A stretch of 33,449 nucleotides of DNA, from contig CAYOBW010000044.1 of assembly GCA_964402115.1 (NCBI GenBank), positions 1 through 33,449 on the forward strand, given 5' to 3'. Positions 31,480-33,449 of this stretch are shown here, one piece after another (within the stretch, counting starts at the first letter, position 1; the number at the start of each line of letters is the position of its first letter). Below the pieces are notes generated by a model. That model was given only the letters and a program-made list of their open reading frames with translations, did no database searches and was not told the origin of the DNA. This DNA comes from CAYOBW01 sp964402115. GTDB lineage: Bacteria > Verrucomicrobiota > Kiritimatiellia > UBA8416 > CAYOBW01. Both the position numbers and the translations under genes were made by a program.

Positions 31480-33237
31480 ATGACGCAGTTTGCTGTTTCT
31501 GGACTGGCCCCCGCCATCCTGCAGGCCATCAAGGACCTCGGCTTCGAGAAGCCGACCCCCGTGCAAAGCAAGGTGATCCCCATGCTTTTGAAAAGCACCC
31601 GGGATCTCATTGTGCTGGCCCAGACCGGCACGGGAAAGACAGCAGCCTATGGCCTGCCGCTGCTGCACATGACCGATCCGGACAACGATGCGACGCAGGC
31701 GATCGTGCTTTGTCCCACCCGGGAGCTGTGCCTGCAAATCACCAAGGACCTGACCGCTTACGCCAGGCAAATGCGCGGCATCCGGGTGCTCGCCGTGTAC
31801 GGGGGGTCGTCCATCGGGGAACAGATCAAGGCGCTCAGGCGCGGTGCGCATATCATCGTGGCGACGCCCGGGCGCATGCATGACCTGCTGCGCCGCCAGA
31901 AGGCCGATCTGACCGGCGTGCAGCGCGTGGTCCTGGATGAAGCCGATGAGATGATGAATATGGGCTTCCAGGAGGAAATGGAGGCCATTCTCAAGTCGGT
32001 TCCGCAGCCCACCCGGACGCTCCTCTTTTCGGCCACGATGCCCAGGCCGGTTGCGGCCATGGCCGGAAAGTACATGCGCGATCCGGAAGAGGTCTTGCTC
32101 GGCCAGCGCAATTCCGGGTCGGACACCGTCAAGCACGAGTGCTACAAGGTGCACGCCAAGGACCGCTACGCGGCCCTCAGGCACATCATCGACTTCTATC
32201 CCGGCATCTACGGCATCGTCTTCTGCCGCACCCGCGTGGAAACGCAGGAAGTGGCCTCCAAGCTGACGGCGGACGGCTACAACGCCGCAGCCCTGCACGG
32301 CGATCTGACGCAGGACCAGCGCGACAGCGTCATGAAAGCCTTCCGCGTCCGGAAGCTGCAGCTGCTGGTTGCCACCGACGTCGCGGCCCGGGGGCTTGAC
32401 GTCAACGACCTGACCCATGTGATCAACTACAACCTGCCGGATGAAGCGGACCTCTACACGCACCGCAGCGGGCGCACGGGCCGGGCCGGCAAGGTGGGGA
32501 TCGCGATTGCCATCATCCACTTCCATGAGGAATACAAGCTGCGCATCATCGAACGCATCCTCAAGAAGCAGTTCGAGCACAAGCAGGTGCCGACGGGCCG
32601 CCAGATCTGCGAGGCCCAGCTCGCCTGCCTGCTGGAACGGTTCAAGACCGCCGAAGCGGACGATGCCCAGCTCGACCCCTACATGCCGCTCATCAACAGC
32701 GTCATGGCCGACATGTCCAAGGAGGACGTGATCAAGCGGTACGTGCAGCGCGAGTTCAGCCGCTTCCTGACGTACTACAAGGACGCGCCGGACCTGAATG
32801 CCGGGGCCGTGGTGCATGACCGGCGCGACCGGCGGGACGGTCCGGCGGGGCGCGACCGGAGAGAGCGGGACGACCGGCGGGACGGCCCGTCGGGGCGTGA
32901 GCGGAATGAGCGGGGCGACGACCGTGCCGAACGGTATCGGATCAACCTGGGGCGCCGGAATGACCTCACGCCGGCGGCCCTGATCTCGCTGATCAACCGG
33001 GCGACGCGGGGCCCCATGCTGCGGGTCGGACGCATCCAGATCATGGATCAGGACAGCGTTTTCGAGATGTACAGCGAGGATGCGCGCAACGTCCTGCCCT
33101 TGCTCAATCGCGCCGTCTTCAACGACCGCGCGGTGCGGGCCGTGGCCGTGGACGACGAGCGCCGCGGCCCCGGCGACGCCGGCCGCCCCATGCGCCCGCG
33201 AACCCGGCCGGCACAGTCGCCCTCGCGTCACGGGTGA
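31480..33237 (+). CDS. deaD: DEAD-box RNA helicase, DeaD/CsdA-like
   Basis: This ATP-dependent RNA helicase unwinds short RNA duplexes; relatives act in ribosome assembly, RNA decay and cold response. The 585-residue protein has the Q motif (KPTPVQ, 24-29), motif I AQTGTGKT (47-54), Ia PTREL, Ib TPGR, motif II DEAD (153-156), motif III SAT (184-186), motif V ATDVAARGLD and motif VI HRSGRTGRAG (328-337). A charged Arg/Asp/Gly linker (about 447-486) leads to a DbpA-type RNA-binding domain (about 486-560), seen in DeaD/CsdA. The ATG at 31480 has GAAGAAGGA (31465-31473) upstream. Co-occurrence with PNPase in the window fits degradosome-linked roles, but this is inference. Confidence 0.93.
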   Translation: MTQFAVSGLAPAILQAIKDLGFEKPTPVQSKVIPMLLKSTRDLIVLAQTGTGKTAAYGLPLLHMTDPDNDATQAIVLCPTRELCLQITKDLTAYARQMRGIRVLAVYGGSSIGEQIKALRRGAHIIVATPGRMHDLLRRQKADLTGVQRVVLDEADEMMNMGFQEEMEAILKSVPQPTRTLLFSATMPRPVAAMAGKYMRDPEEVLLGQRNSGSDTVKHECYKVHAKDRYAALRHIIDFYPGIYGIVFCRTRVETQEVASKLTADGYNAAALHGDLTQDQRDSVMKAFRVRKLQLLVATDVAARGLDVNDLTHVINYNLPDEADLYTHRSGRTGRAGKVGIAIAIIHFHEEYKLRIIERILKKQFEHKQVPTGRQICEAQLACLLERFKTAEADDAQLDPYMPLINSVMADMSKEDVIKRYVQREFSRFLTYYKDAPDLNAGAVVHDRRDRRDGPAGRDRRERDDRRDGPSGRERNERGDDRAERYRINLGRRNDLTPAALISLINRATRGPMLRVGRIQIMDQDSVFEMYSEDARNVLPLLNRAVFNDRAVRAVAVDDERRGPGDAGRPMRPRTRPAQSPSRHG

Positions 33238-33449
33238 TGTTGGGGTGGCGGTGGCAGGTGCATAGCGGCGAAGAGCAGGCGAAAGAGCGGGCGGGGGTTG
33301 AGGCTGGCCTGACCTAGGGATGCGCAAAGCCACATGAGCCGCGCCGTGCGCGGCAGAGAACACCGTCGGGGCTGCAGTGGGCCTGTCCCCGTCAGGGGCA
33401 CGCCTTGCCCGCGGCACATCACCCCCTCCCTCAGCCGGCTTCTCCCTCT
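33238..33449. other. Downstream region without a convincing gene
   Basis: About 210 bases to the window end. There is a short perfect stem GCCGCGC/GCGCGGC (33338-33354) without a T-tract. A minus-strand frame of about 64 codons lacks any recognised family. I see no clear terminator for the helicase gene. Confidence 0.4.

Noticed and set aside
33228..33422. A 64-codon minus-strand frame near the window end
   Set aside because: It overlaps the helicase stop region, has no recognisable domain and lacks a visible ribosome site. It may be repeat debris but this cannot be shown here.
1..33449. CRISPR arrays, tRNA or rRNA genes
   Set aside because: No regularly spaced repeats with unique spacers, no cloverleaf with a CCA-type end and no rRNA sequence were recognised on either strand.

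Overview
The window is GC-rich bacterial DNA with a conserved translation/RNA-processing core flanked by accessory genes. The mix of DUF4143 ATPases, a giant secreted Svx-like multidomain protein, a DUF2961 (GH172) enzyme, a clan GH-D-like glycosidase and short palindromic repeats resembles the PVC superphylum, most likely Kiritimatiellota or a relative. This is inference from gene content; no rRNA or other taxonomic marker is present. A 10-N scaffold gap inside infB suggests a draft or metagenome assembly.

Region 1 (1-6557) is accessory. It holds an intact AAA_14/DUF4143 ATPase, a rhomboid protease, a single-pass AsmA-like protein and a second DUF4143 ATPase decayed by an internal deletion. 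It is rich in repeats: a 73-bp repeat that forms the 3' end of the first ATPase and recurs after the AsmA-like gene, several palindromes, and a 133-bp MITE-like element with perfect 19-bp terminal inverted repeats and a 9-bp target duplication.

Region 2 (6558-13385) is one gene for a 2275-residue exported protein: an Svx/AvrXca-like domain with HEFGH, a hexapeptide-like beta-helix, two LamG-like domains, three FN3-like repeats, two carboxypeptidase-regulatory-like repeats and PKD/Ig-like modules. Transposase debris follows it.

Region 3 (13931-22677) is the canonical nusA-infB-rbfA-truB-ribF-rpsO-pnp cluster. The usual upstream partner rimP is absent. A good sigma70-type promoter is followed by a terminator-like hairpin in the nusA leader. 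A second candidate promoter lies in the end of ribF, before rpsO. The infB gap is flanked by two copies of the same sequence, so it looks like two overlapping contig ends rather than real sequence.

Region 4 (22699-31320) has a convergent FHA-domain gene and, divergent from it, a tightly spaced set: PQQ-type beta-propeller, dapF, GH172 and a GH-D-like glycosidase. Three of these four products look exported, which suggests periplasmic or extracellular glycan breakdown, with dapF as a passenger. An FkbM methyltransferase follows.

Region 5 (31321-33449) carries a DeaD/CsdA-like DEAD-box RNA helicase with a DbpA-type RNA-binding domain, then about 200 bases with no convincing gene. I see no tRNA, rRNA or CRISPR array.
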